Assembly: GCA_016710765.1 (NCBI GenBank)
Contig: JADJUJ010000012.1
Location: forward strand, 124,001-188,000
Length of the DNA stretch: 64,000 bases
Source of the DNA: Lewinellaceae bacterium
GTDB lineage: Bacteria > Bacteroidota > Bacteroidia > Chitinophagales > Saprospiraceae
Direction of reading: 5' to 3'
Below, piece by piece: positions 16,484 through 25,596 of the stretch. The notes beneath the pieces were generated by a model. It saw only the letters and a list, made by a program, of their open reading frames with translations, did not search any database and had not been told where the DNA came from. Each line of letters opens with the position of its first letter. The first letter of the stretch is position 1. The translations under genes were made by a program, and so were the position numbers.

Positions 16484-17851
16484 TTAGGGTTTAACCCGTT
16501 TCACTGCGGTCTCTTCTGAATTTTCCTGAAAAATCTCCGCGCGGGTGCGGTAAGCAACCTGCTCCAGCATTTTAATTTGCTTTTCACGCTCGAGTTTAAA
16601 GCGTTCGAAATCTTCACCCTTAATGGGTTCTGGTTGCGGCAAATTGAGCCGCAAATGGTCCACCTGTTTGCCGTTTTTCCAAAACCTGAAACAAACGTGC
16701 GGGCCGGTAGCCAATCCCGTTGAACCTACATAACCGATGGTTTGCCCCTGCACAACCCGCGCACCCGGACGAATGCCTTTTGCAAAGCCCTTCATGTGCA
16801 GGTATTGGGTTTCATAGGATTTGTCGTGACGAAGCTTTACAAAATTGCCGTTGCCGCCCCGACGGGTGGCTTCTTCCACAACCCCATCAGCCACCGCGAT
16901 AATCGGTGTGCCATAAGGCGCAGCATAATCGGTTCCAAAGTGCGGGCGGTTGTACCCAAGAATTGGATGCATCCGTTTCATGGAATACCGGCTGGATATT
17001 CGGCTGAATTTTACCGGGGCCTTCAAAAAGGCTTTGCGCGCCGGGTGACCTTCGTAATCAAAATATTGGGTGCGGTCGCTGGTGTTATCGAAACTGAACG
17101 CATAATACTGCTGCCCATCACGCTCATACAAGGCCGCAAGAATTTTACCTGTTCCTACAGCCTTACCCTCAACATAGTGTTGTTCGTAAACAACCTTAAA
17201 TTTATCGCCTTGTTTCTGGTGATAAAAATCCACAGAAGCAGACAACACATCGATCATGCCATCCGCCAGCTCATAACTCAAACCATTGTCGGTAAGGGCC
17301 TGCCAGAAATTTGTTTCCAGCACACCAGATGAAGACACCACTTCCGTCTGAACATCGCGCTTAAACACCTCAACGGTATAGGGCGCTGTCAGTTGAAATA
17401 CGGTATAAGAATAAGGAGAGGGCTCATACACCATGTACAATGGCTTTTCACCCTGGATAGTCGACAGGTAGGAAAGTTTTTTACCCACCCGCATGGAGTT
17501 GATGTTGAACTTGTCCTTGCAGTTGGCCACTATCTGTTGCACACCGGTGTAGTCAACACCTTGTTTGATGAGAAGGGTGCCCAGTACATCACCGTAACGC
17601 AACTCGTCCTCAAACAAGTGAAACTCATCAATGGCAAAACCCCAGCGCATGTTGGCTGGCGTTACTGGCAGCGCATCCAGTGAAGGTGGCGCAAAGGCCA
17701 GTGCAGCGGCTTGACGGGTGGAAGTATTTTGCAAATAGGCTATGGAGAAAGCAATTCCTACGGCAGTTATTCCAGCGATGATCCAATTGCGTGTAGCAGA
17801 TTTGAGGAACTTGCGCTGCGAAGGCTGCGGCTTTATTTCGTCTAAACTCAC
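16484..17851 (-). CDS. Membrane-anchored M23 family metallopeptidase
   Basis: A 455-residue envelope endopeptidase of the LytM/M23 type, expected to cut peptidoglycan cross-links. One transmembrane helix lies at about residues 24-40. A central region of about 200 residues resembles the substrate-delivery part of MepM-like proteins, including 'KVVYEQHYVEGKAVGTGKILAALY'. Zinc ligands are all present: His304 and Asp308 in 'RPHFGTDYAAPYGTPI', and His385 in 'GPHVCFRF', with catalytic His352 in 'QYLHM'. This predicts an active enzyme rather than a degenerate regulator. A TATTTTTG element (17901-17908, minus) lies 50 bp upstream. Confidence 0.92.
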   Translation of the reverse strand: MSLDEIKPQPSQRKFLKSATRNWIIAGITAVGIAFSIAYLQNTSTRQAAALAFAPPSLDALPVTPANMRWGFAIDEFHLFEDELRYGDVLGTLLIKQGVDYTGVQQIVANCKDKFNINSMRVGKKLSYLSTIQGEKPLYMVYEPSPYSYTVFQLTAPYTVEVFKRDVQTEVVSSSGVLETNFWQALTDNGLSYELADGMIDVLSASVDFYHQKQGDKFKVVYEQHYVEGKAVGTGKILAALYERDGQQYYAFSFDNTSDRTQYFDYEGHPARKAFLKAPVKFSRISSRYSMKRMHPILGYNRPHFGTDYAAPYGTPIIAVADGVVEEATRRGGNGNFVKLRHDKSYETQYLHMKGFAKGIRPGARVVQGQTIGYVGSTGLATGPHVCFRFWKNGKQVDHLRLNLPQPEPIKGEDFERFKLEREKQIKMLEQVAYRTRAEIFQENSEETAVKRVKP

Positions 17852-17900
17852 AGGTCGTGATTATTTCGTTACAATAGAAGTCTTCCCAATTAGGTATGGG

Positions 17901-17908
17901 CAAAAATA
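17901..17908 (-). promoter_or_regulatory. Candidate -7 element for the M23 peptidase gene
   Basis: On the minus strand this reads TATTTTTG, an exact match to TAnnTTTG, about 50 bp upstream of the start codon. No TTG is found at the ideal -33 spacing. Confidence 0.35.
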
Positions 17909-17990
17909 GAATTCGGTTCTGAATATTTACCTGTCCAGTCCAAAAATTAACTAAAACAGGGTGAAAAACGCCCCAAATGATCCAATAACG

Positions 17991-19043
17991 CTATCTGAAG
18001 GAGTCGTTTATCTGCGCTAAAACACCTTTTCCAGGGCAAAGATCCTTTTCCTGCAGGGAATTTAGGGGGGCTTCCACGGTATGAAACACACTGTGAAGGT
18101 CTCTTCCTTCCGGATGCACAAAAAGCAAACCGGTCAGTATTTCGCCGCGTTGCTCTGCATTGTTCAAAGCGCTGAGCGCAGAAAAACGGTTGCGTGGATC
18201 CCAGCCTTTTGCCACCTTGCTCAGATGAATGATGGAACCATCGTGCATGGCCACATCCAGGGAACTACCCTCTGCGTAATCCGCAGTAATTTCATCATGC
18301 TCCGGCACAAAATCGAATTCAGAAGTGGCTTCTTTATGTTCCCGCACAAAATCATAGGACTTGGTGGAACCCACGTTGTTGTTGAATGTCACACAAGGTG
18401 AAACGACATCGATCAGGGCAAAGCCAGGATGATTCATGGCAGCTTTGATCAAAGGTATGAGCTGATGCTTGTCGCCTGAAAAACTCCTGGCCACAAAGTT
18501 GGCGCCCATTTCAATGGCCAACGCCGTCATGTTAATGGCAGTAAAAGGGTTGGCATGCCCCTTTTTACTTACAGATCCAGCATCGGCAGTGGCAGAATCC
18601 TGGCCTTTTGTCAGTCCATAACACCCGTTGTTCATTACAATGTACACGATATTGAGGTTCCGGCGGATAGCATGTACGAACTGGCCAATACCGATGGAGG
18701 CAGAGTCGCCGTCGCCAGAAACACCGAGATACAGCAACTGACGGTTGGCCAGGTTAGCGCCTGTTGCTACCGATGGCATCCTGCCATGCACCGAATTGAA
18801 CCCATGAGAATTGCCCAAAAAATAGGCCGGGGTCTTGGAGGAGCAGCCTATGCCTGAAAGCTTAGCCAAACGGTGCGGTTCTATGTTCATCTCGTAACAA
18901 GCCTGTATGATGGCGCTGCTGATGGAATCGTGGCCGCAGCCGGCGCATAGCGTCGACAGGGCGCCTTCGTAATCCTTACGCGCAAAGCCCAGTTCGTTAG
19001 TGGGCAGGTCAGGATGCCGGAAAGGAGGAAGAATGTAGCTCAT
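17991..19043 (-). CDS. 2-oxoacid:ferredoxin oxidoreductase, beta subunit
   Basis: A 350-residue thiamine-diphosphate subunit. 'TLCAGCGHDSI' near residue 33 is the usual KorB N-terminus. The ThDP/Mg motif is 'GDGDSASIGIGQFVHAIRRN' with 'YIVMNNGCYGLTKGQ'. Together with the alpha subunit just upstream (18-bp gap), it would catalyse reversible oxidative decarboxylation of a 2-oxoacid to acyl-CoA with ferredoxin. 2-Oxoglutarate is the likely substrate, judging by family similarity to KorAB, but pyruvate or branched 2-oxoacids cannot be excluded. The final 60-70 residues are variable in the family. Confidence 0.92.
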   Translation of the reverse strand: MSYILPPFRHPDLPTNELGFARKDYEGALSTLCAGCGHDSISSAIIQACYEMNIEPHRLAKLSGIGCSSKTPAYFLGNSHGFNSVHGRMPSVATGANLANRQLLYLGVSGDGDSASIGIGQFVHAIRRNLNIVYIVMNNGCYGLTKGQDSATADAGSVSKKGHANPFTAINMTALAIEMGANFVARSFSGDKHQLIPLIKAAMNHPGFALIDVVSPCVTFNNNVGSTKSYDFVREHKEATSEFDFVPEHDEITADYAEGSSLDVAMHDGSIIHLSKVAKGWDPRNRFSALSALNNAEQRGEILTGLLFVHPEGRDLHSVFHTVEAPLNSLQEKDLCPGKGVLAQINDSFR

Positions 19044-19061
19044 GTTTGAAATATTTCAGGG

Positions 19062-20861
19062 TCAGGCAAAATGGGTACGTATGGATTGAGCGATATAATC
19101 GGCAGTAATGGGCATACCATCATAATTCAACACCGGAATTAATTTGGCGGGATTGATGTTCATCTCGTTGATGAGCAGGCTGCGCATTTGTGCATCCCGA
19201 TTTTGTTCTACCACAAAAATAGATTCGTGGCCGTGGATAAATACTTCCACTGTTTCATCAAACGGACAAGCACGCAGCCGAATTGCATCCAGGATTAACC
19301 CATCTGCCTCCAATTCGTCTTTTGCTTCCAGTGCTGAAGCCGTGGTAGTGCCAAAAAACAGCATGCCAAAAGGACTTCGCTTCCCGTCCTGGTACAATTC
19401 AGGCGCCGGGGTAATATTTTTGGCTGTATCCCATTTTACCAGCAGGCGGTCCACATTCCGGACGTAAGCATCTGATGATTCCGTATAACGGGCGAATTCG
19501 TCGTGCGAGGTGCCGCGGGTAAAATAAGATCCCTTTTTTGCATGTGTTCCGGGAATGGTTCGGTAGGGAATTCCATCGCCATCCACATCCAAATACCGGC
19601 CCCATTGTTCAACGTTGTCCAGATCCTCCGCAGTCAGCACCTTTCCACGATCGTAAGGCCGCGCATCATGCCAGTCAAAGGGTTCCGACATGTGGTCGTT
19701 CATGCCCAGGTCGAGGTCTGTCATAACAAATATGGGGGTTTGAAGCCTGTCGGCGAGATCAAACGCATCCGCGGTAAAATCAAAACATTCTTTGGGTGTA
19801 TCCGGGAACAACAGCACGTGACGTGTGTCACCGTGTGAAGCATATGCAGAAGACAAGATGTCTGCCTGCTGTGTCCGTGTAGGCATGCCTGTGGAAGGGC
19901 CTCCCCGCTGTACGTTGACGAGCACTACCGGTATTTCTGCAAAATAAGCCAATCCCAGAAATTCACTCATCAGTGATACACCCGGGCCACTGGTAGAGGT
20001 AAATGCCCTGGCGCCGTTCCATGCTGCACCGATTACCATTCCTATGGACGACAGTTCGTCCTCTGCCTGAATGATGGCGAATTTTTTCCGCCCCGTTGGA
20101 TCCAGACGGTGTTTCAGGGCGTATTTTTCGAAAGCATCCATAATGGATGTTGAGGGAGTAATGGGGTACCAGGCTGCCACCGTAGCGCCGCCATACAAGG
20201 CGCCCAGTGCACAAGCGGTATTGCCATCGACTATAATTTTGTCGCCCACCAAATCGCGGGTTTCCAGGCGCAGTCCAATCGGGTATTCGTAATGCTCCCG
20301 AATGTAATTCATACCCAGATCAAGCGCCTGGTAATTGGCTTCAATCAGTTTGTCCTTCCCCTTAAACTGCGCAGCAATGGTATCGCGCAAAACCGCTACA
20401 TCCATATCCAGCAGTACCGCCAGCGCACCGACATAAACAATGTTTTTGAACAGTTGAATTTTCCTGGCATCGGAGAACACCTGCATACACAGTTCCGTCA
20501 TAGGCACCCCAATGTAATGCAGATCATCCCGAAAGAAGTCGGCACGAAGCGGTTTCGTACTGTCGTACACGAAATACCCACCCGGTTTTACGGCATCTAC
20601 ATCCTGCCGCATACTTTGAGGATTGACAGAAACCATAACATCTACCCCATCGCGACGACCGAGGTAGCCCTTTTCGCTGATGCGCACTTCGTACCAGGTA
20701 GGAAGGCCCTGAATGTTGGAGGGAAAAATATTTTTAGGGGTAACAGGAATTCCCATCCTGAAAATCGTCTTGGCAAAAAGTGTATTGGCGCTGGCAGAGC
20801 CCGTGCCATTTACATTGGCAAAACGCACTACAAAATCGTTTACCGCAGTTATCTGTTTCAT
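19062..20861 (-). CDS. 2-oxoacid:ferredoxin oxidoreductase, alpha subunit (gamma-alpha fusion)
   Basis: A 599-residue fused subunit. The N-terminal gamma domain (about 1-190) has 'VNGTGSASANTLFAKTIFRMGIP' and 'YDSTKPL'. The alpha domain begins near 'GNTACALGALYGGATVAAWYPITPSTSIMD' and includes 'TSTSGPGVSLMSEFLGLAYFAEIPVVLVNVQRGGPSTGMPT'. The C-terminal transketolase-like domain carries 'IFVVEQNRDAQMRSLL'. This gamma-alpha layout is typical of aerobic KorA-type enzymes. Its start codon abuts the stop of the upstream GltD-like gene, so the two are likely translationally coupled. Confidence 0.93.
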   Translation of the reverse strand: MKQITAVNDFVVRFANVNGTGSASANTLFAKTIFRMGIPVTPKNIFPSNIQGLPTWYEVRISEKGYLGRRDGVDVMVSVNPQSMRQDVDAVKPGGYFVYDSTKPLRADFFRDDLHYIGVPMTELCMQVFSDARKIQLFKNIVYVGALAVLLDMDVAVLRDTIAAQFKGKDKLIEANYQALDLGMNYIREHYEYPIGLRLETRDLVGDKIIVDGNTACALGALYGGATVAAWYPITPSTSIMDAFEKYALKHRLDPTGRKKFAIIQAEDELSSIGMVIGAAWNGARAFTSTSGPGVSLMSEFLGLAYFAEIPVVLVNVQRGGPSTGMPTRTQQADILSSAYASHGDTRHVLLFPDTPKECFDFTADAFDLADRLQTPIFVMTDLDLGMNDHMSEPFDWHDARPYDRGKVLTAEDLDNVEQWGRYLDVDGDGIPYRTIPGTHAKKGSYFTRGTSHDEFARYTESSDAYVRNVDRLLVKWDTAKNITPAPELYQDGKRSPFGMLFFGTTTASALEAKDELEADGLILDAIRLRACPFDETVEVFIHGHESIFVVEQNRDAQMRSLLINEMNINPAKLIPVLNYDGMPITADYIAQSIRTHFA

Positions 20862-22667
20862 CTATAATCCGGCTTTTGCTGTGTTGTATAAAAATTGCTG
20901 CATATCCCAGGCTGCTGTGGGGCAGCGTTCGGCACAAAGGCCACAGTGCAGGCAAACGTCTTCGTCCTTGATCATCACCCGCTTGGTAGGGAGAACATCG
21001 GAAACGTAAAGATCCTGGCTCAGATCAGTAGACGGTGCATTGAGGCGATGGCGCAGATCCTCCTCTTCCCCATTTTCGGTAAAAGTGATGCAGGAAGTTG
21101 GGCATATGTCTGCACAGGCATCACATTCGATACAGCGCGAGGTATTAAACACGGTTTGAACATCGCAATTAAGGCAGCGCTGCGCCTCCTTAAAGCCCAG
21201 CCTTTCATCGAACCCAAGTTCAACTTCCACCTTGCGGTTTTGAAGGGTGAGTTCTTTGGCCGCATGCGGAACCGCATAGCGCAAATCCTTGACCACGTCA
21301 TTGTCGTAACGCCATTCATGGATACCCATTTTCTGACTCACCAGATTGGTCATCGGCGAGGGCCGTTCATTTTTCACATGTTTACCCTGTAAAAAAAGGT
21401 CGATGGAAATAGCAGCCTGATGACCGTGTGCAACAGCGGTAATAACGTTCTCAGGCCCGAAAGCAGCGTCGCCGCCAAAAAACACCTTTGGGTTGGTCGA
21501 CTGAAAACTCTGACGATCCACCACCGGCATGTCCCAATCGCCAAATTCAATACCCAGATCGCGCTCGATCCAGGGGAAGGCATTGTCCTGACCGATGGCA
21601 ATAATCACATCGTCGGCCTCCAGAAAGGTGGTCTCGCCTGTTGGCACCAGGTTTCGACGGCCTTTTTCATCATAGACGGCATCGACATGTTCGAAGATCA
21701 CTCCTTTCAATTTCCCGTTCTCCACGATAAATTCCTTCGGAGGCATATTGTTGAGAATGGGAATATCCTCACGTTTGGCATCCTGGATTTCCCAGGGGGA
21801 GGCCTTCATGGTTTCGAAAGGACTCCGCACCACAACTTTAACAGATTCCCCACCCAGGCGGCGGGCTGTACGGCAACAGTCCATAGCGGTATTGCCACCA
21901 CCCAGCACCAGCACCTTTTTTCCAATTTTATGCGTATGCTCGAAAGCAACGCTGGCCAAAAACTCGATACCAATATGCACATGCGCTTTATCCTCCCAGC
22001 GCCCGGGCAATTTGGGGAGATCGCGGCCACGGGGAGCACCGGTACCCACAAATACCGCATCGTAGTTTTTATTCAGAACCGATTTCAAACTGGAAACATA
22101 CGTATTGAAATGGGTATGAATGCCCATGTCCAGGATATAATTCACCTCCTCGTCCAGCACCGCCTCCGGGAGGCGGAATGCCGGAATCTGGCTGCGCATC
22201 ATCCCTCCACCTGCTTTTTGATCGTCGTACAAATCAACAGTATACCCCAGCGGCGCCAGATCCCGCGCTACGGTGAGTGCGGCAGGTCCGCCACCGATCA
22301 GCGCGATCTTGCGGCCGTTTTTATGCTTGGGTATGGTGGGCATCAGGCTGCGCACCTCCCCTTTATGGTCGGCTGCAACCCTTTTCAAGCGGCAGATGGC
22401 AACAGGCTCTTCTTCCACCCTCCCCCGCCGGCAGGCGGGTTCGCAGGGACGGTCGCAGGTGCGGCCCAGAATTCCCGGGAAAACATTGGACTCCCAGTTG
22501 ATCATATAGGCCTCCGTGTACATACCGGCCGCAATCAGCCGAATGTACTCCGGAACCGGCGTATGGGCCGGACAGGCATACTGACAATCCACAACTTTAT
22601 GAAAATATTCGGGATCCTTGATATTTGTAGGTTTCACGGCGTTTACCTTATTTAATTTTACAAACAT
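20862..22667 (-). CDS. GltD-like FAD/NAD(P) oxidoreductase with N- and C-terminal Fe-S clusters
   Basis: A 601-residue electron-transfer protein. The N-terminal Fe-S region has Cys28, Cys32, Cys71, Cys75 and Cys79 ('CQYACPAH', 'CDRPCEPACRRG'), as in glutamate synthase small subunits. FAD binding is at 'IALIGGGPAALTVARDLAPLGY' (about 121-142) and NAD(P) binding at 'KVLVLGGGNTAMDCCRTARRLGG'. 'VFFGGDAAFGPENVITAVAHGHQAA' closes the flavin site. The C-terminus carries two 4Fe-4S motifs, 'CIECDACADICPTSC' and 'CLHCGLCAERCPTAAW'. As first gene of the operon with the oxidoreductase subunits, it probably passes electrons between ferredoxin or the 2-oxoacid enzyme and NAD(P). No glutamate synthase large subunit is present nearby. 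Confidence 0.9.
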   Translation of the reverse strand: MFVKLNKVNAVKPTNIKDPEYFHKVVDCQYACPAHTPVPEYIRLIAAGMYTEAYMINWESNVFPGILGRTCDRPCEPACRRGRVEEEPVAICRLKRVAADHKGEVRSLMPTIPKHKNGRKIALIGGGPAALTVARDLAPLGYTVDLYDDQKAGGGMMRSQIPAFRLPEAVLDEEVNYILDMGIHTHFNTYVSSLKSVLNKNYDAVFVGTGAPRGRDLPKLPGRWEDKAHVHIGIEFLASVAFEHTHKIGKKVLVLGGGNTAMDCCRTARRLGGESVKVVVRSPFETMKASPWEIQDAKREDIPILNNMPPKEFIVENGKLKGVIFEHVDAVYDEKGRRNLVPTGETTFLEADDVIIAIGQDNAFPWIERDLGIEFGDWDMPVVDRQSFQSTNPKVFFGGDAAFGPENVITAVAHGHQAAISIDLFLQGKHVKNERPSPMTNLVSQKMGIHEWRYDNDVVKDLRYAVPHAAKELTLQNRKVEVELGFDERLGFKEAQRCLNCDVQTVFNTSRCIECDACADICPTSCITFTENGEEEDLRHRLNAPSTDLSQDLYVSDVLPTKRVMIKDEDVCLHCGLCAERCPTAAWDMQQFLYNTAKAGL

Positions 22668-22797
22668 GGCCCATTACGGGAATTAAGTATCAGCAAATGT
22701 AAAAAATCATTTCACTTTATCACCATCCTCTTCAAAGAATGCTGCCCCTATTTCATCTTTCTATAAACAGGATGCAACGGGCTGCTGTTTAAATCCT

Positions 22798-22805
22798 TAA
22801 TTTTG
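22798..22805 (+). promoter_or_regulatory. Candidate -7 element for the glmM-type gene
   Basis: TAATTTTG matches TAnnTTTG exactly and lies about 59 bp upstream of the TTG start. The -33 TTG is not at ideal spacing. Confidence 0.35.
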
Positions 22806-22863
22806 TATTTTTAATCCACTGCTAAGACAAGGAAGGTTCTCGTAATTAAACATTAGAAGCGAT

Positions 22864-24240
22864 TTGGCACTGATAAAATCCATATCTGGGTTCCGCGGAA
22901 CGATTGGCGGGGCGCCAGGTGAAAATTTAACCCCACAGGATATTGTAGAATGTACAGCCGCCTTTGGCGCCTGGATTCTGAGCACGACGGGCAATCAGTT
23001 GATTGTTGTGGGCCGGGATGGCCGTATTTCTGGCGACATCGTCAGCAGTCTTGTTATCAGCACCCTGCGCAGTGTAGGAATAAACGTAGTTGATCTTGGC
23101 CTAAGCACCACGCCGACCGTAGAAATGGCGGTGGCGGCTGAAAAGGCCGGTGGCGGAATTATTCTTACCGCCAGCCATAACCCCAAAGAGTGGAATGCAC
23201 TGAAACTGCTCAACCATAAAGGGGAATTCATCAGTGGTAACGACGGAAAGGCGGTGTTGGAACGCGTGGCGCAAAAAGATTATACCTATGTGGGTGTGGA
23301 CAAACTGGGCTCCCTGCGCAGCGACGATTCCTACCTTGCAAAACACATCGACGCTATTCTTGCCTTGCCATTGGTGGATGTGGCAGCAATCAAGGCCAAA
23401 CAGTATAAAATAGTACTGGATGCCATCAACTCCACGGGCGCAATTGCTGTGCCCATGTTGCTGGAAAAATTAGGCTGCGACGTGAGTGTCATTAATGGGG
23501 AGGTTAACGGCGCGTTTGCCCACAACCCCGAACCACTCCGCGACAACCTCAGCCAACTTTGCGGCGACGTCCGACAGGCCAAGGCTCATCTCGGCATTGC
23601 GGTAGACCCCGATGTGGACCGCCTTGTGTTCGTCTGCGAAGACGGGGAACTCTTCGGTGAGGAATATACCTTAGTGGCCATCGCCGACTATGTATTGTCC
23701 AAGCGCCCCGGCAACACCGTCTCCAACCTGTCATCTACCCGTGCCTTGCACGATGTGACCGTGAAACGCGGTGGGCAGTATTTCGCCGCAGCGGTTGGAG
23801 AGGTGAATGTGGTGGAAAAAATGAAGGCCGTGGATGCCGTCATTGGCGGAGAAGGCAATGGTGGCATTATTCTGCCCGACCTACATTATGGCCGCGATGC
23901 ATTGGTTGGAATCGCCTTGTTTCTTACACTCCTGGCGGAATCCGGAAAATCAATGGCCCGCCTCCGAGCAGGCTATCCGGAGTACCACATGCACAAGACA
24001 AAGATCCCCATGAGCCCTGATATTGACCTGGCCAAGATCTTTGTCGCACTCGAGCAGAAATACCGCAACGAAAGGATTAACACGGTAGATGGTCTTAAAA
24101 TCGATTTTGAGGAAGGCTGGGTACATCTCCGCCCTTCCAATACCGAGCCGATTATCCGGGTATATGCCGAAAGTCATTCCACCGTTATCGCGGAGAACTT
24201 GGCCAAAAAAATCATCAACGATATGAATGAATCCCGGTAA
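22864..24240 (+). CDS. glmM: Phosphohexomutase, GlmM/ManB type (phosphoglucosamine mutase-like)
   Basis: A 458-residue alpha-D-phosphohexomutase. The start is a TTG at 22864 (LIKSISGFRGTIGG follows); no upstream in-frame ATG gives a better N-terminus, and homologues begin at this point. Phosphoserine is Ser104 in 'LTASHNPKEW'. The metal loop is 'DPDVDRLVF' rather than the textbook DPDGDR. The sugar loop is 'GGEGNGGIILP'. The phosphate-binding end is 'RPSNTEPIIRVYAES'. Bacteroidota proteins of this type are annotated as phosphoglucosamine mutase, making glucosamine 1-phosphate for peptidoglycan and LPS. The loop is not the classical GlmM GGEQSGH, so phosphomannomutase activity remains possible. 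Confidence 0.85.
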   Translation: MALIKSISGFRGTIGGAPGENLTPQDIVECTAAFGAWILSTTGNQLIVVGRDGRISGDIVSSLVISTLRSVGINVVDLGLSTTPTVEMAVAAEKAGGGIILTASHNPKEWNALKLLNHKGEFISGNDGKAVLERVAQKDYTYVGVDKLGSLRSDDSYLAKHIDAILALPLVDVAAIKAKQYKIVLDAINSTGAIAVPMLLEKLGCDVSVINGEVNGAFAHNPEPLRDNLSQLCGDVRQAKAHLGIAVDPDVDRLVFVCEDGELFGEEYTLVAIADYVLSKRPGNTVSNLSSTRALHDVTVKRGGQYFAAAVGEVNVVEKMKAVDAVIGGEGNGGIILPDLHYGRDALVGIALFLTLLAESGKSMARLRAGYPEYHMHKTKIPMSPDIDLAKIFVALEQKYRNERINTVDGLKIDFEEGWVHLRPSNTEPIIRVYAESHSTVIAENLAKKIINDMNESR

Positions 24241-24409
24241 TAGTAGGACCAGGATACAATTCAACAAGAAATGGTAGTACTGTAGTACTGTTTTGGATTA
24301 ACCGAAATTTTGGCTGGAAGCCATCCCTGGGTTTTATCAATTACCAATGACAAAACCCAAGCGGGTTAAATTGGTATAATCAACAGCAAAAAAGCGCAAC
24401 CACTATCCT

Positions 24410-25540
24410 ATGGCACGCATCTATTTCGACAACGCCGCTACCACTCCCCTTGATCCCGAGGTAGTATCCGCCATGTCCGACACCCTTATGCATGTGTACG
24501 GCAACCCCTCCAGTATCCACGCTGAAGGGCGCATGGCCCGAACCTCCATTGAGGCTGCCCGTAAAACCGTTGCCAATGCCATTGGCGCCAGCATGGCCGA
24601 GGTATTTTTTACCTCATGCGGAACCGAAAGCAACAACATGGCCATCAAATGCGCGGTACGCGATTTGGGTGTGCGCCGTATCATCAGCAGCCCAACCGAG
24701 CACCATTGCGGCACCCATGCCATTGAAGCCGTGCAAAAAAGTGATGCGGTTGCAGTTGAATGGTTCAACGTTGATCACCAGGGCAAAATCGACCCTGCTG
24801 AACTCGACCGCCTGTTGGCAGCGCAACCCGGCGTAAAAACCCTGGTTACCCTCATGCATGCGAACAATGAAATAGGTACCATGATCGATCTGGAGGCCGT
24901 CGCAGCGGTTTGCAAAACCCACGACGCCTATTTTCACACCGATACCGTACAAACCATCGGGCATTTTCCGATTAATGTTAGCCAGACACCCATCCATTTT
25001 CTGGCTGGTTCAGCGCACAAATTTCACGGCCCGAAAGGCATTGGTTTTGTGTACATTAACAGCGATGTTCACATCAATCCTTTCATCGACGGCGGCGGAC
25101 AAGAACGGAACATGCGCAGCGGTACTGAGAACATCAGCGGTATCGTTGGGTTGGCCAAGGCACTCGACCTGGCTTACACCAGCATGGATGAACGGCGCGC
25201 CCACATTTCCGATCTGCGCCATTATATGATGGAACGCCTTTCCGCGGCCGTCCCTGGCTTGCAATTCAACGGCGACTACCAGGGCCGCGCCTTGTACACC
25301 GTATTAAGCGTTTCTTTTCCCCCTTCTCCTAAGAACGAAATGCTGATCCTGAACCTCGACATTGCAGGCATTAGCGCATCTGGCGGGAGTGCCTGCAGCA
25401 GCGGCGCAGAGAAAGGCAGCCATGTGCTGGAGGCTATCGGCGCCGACCCCGACCGCAAAAGTGTGCGGTTCTCCTTTTCCCATTTTAATACAAAGGAAGA
25501 AGTGGATGCGGTGGTAGAGAAGGTAAAAGGAATGGTATAA
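24410..25540 (+). CDS. Cysteine desulfurase, NifS/IscS-like class V aminotransferase
   Basis: A 376-residue PLP enzyme that releases sulfur from cysteine to form an enzyme persulfide for Fe-S cluster or thio-cofactor assembly. 'YFDNAATTPLDPEV' opens the family. PLP contacts include 'TEHHC' (about 97-100). The Schiff-base lysine is Lys204 in 'GSAHKFHGPKG'. The active-site cysteine is Cys329 in 'SGGSACSSGAEKGSHVL', in the long group I loop. It stands alone, with no iscU, sufE or tRNA-thiolation gene beside it, so its acceptor cannot be inferred. Confidence 0.93.
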   Translation: MARIYFDNAATTPLDPEVVSAMSDTLMHVYGNPSSIHAEGRMARTSIEAARKTVANAIGASMAEVFFTSCGTESNNMAIKCAVRDLGVRRIISSPTEHHCGTHAIEAVQKSDAVAVEWFNVDHQGKIDPAELDRLLAAQPGVKTLVTLMHANNEIGTMIDLEAVAAVCKTHDAYFHTDTVQTIGHFPINVSQTPIHFLAGSAHKFHGPKGIGFVYINSDVHINPFIDGGGQERNMRSGTENISGIVGLAKALDLAYTSMDERRAHISDLRHYMMERLSAAVPGLQFNGDYQGRALYTVLSVSFPPSPKNEMLILNLDIAGISASGGSACSSGAEKGSHVLEAIGADPDRKSVRFSFSHFNTKEEVDAVVEKVKGMV

Positions 25541-25596
25541 CCTCAGTCTGGAATAATTTTCAGACGCAAGGGCATGCTGCTAGCCATAAACTATCC

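Noticed and set aside
21420..22655. 411-residue + frame opposite the GltD-like gene
   Set aside because: Antisense shadow. The minus frame shows complete FAD, NAD(P) and Fe-S motifs.
24284..24364. Possible terminator or repeat after the glmM-type gene ('tgggtttt' / 'aaaaccca' pair and 'agtact' repeats)
   Set aside because: The stem is only 8 bp with a long loop and no T run after it.
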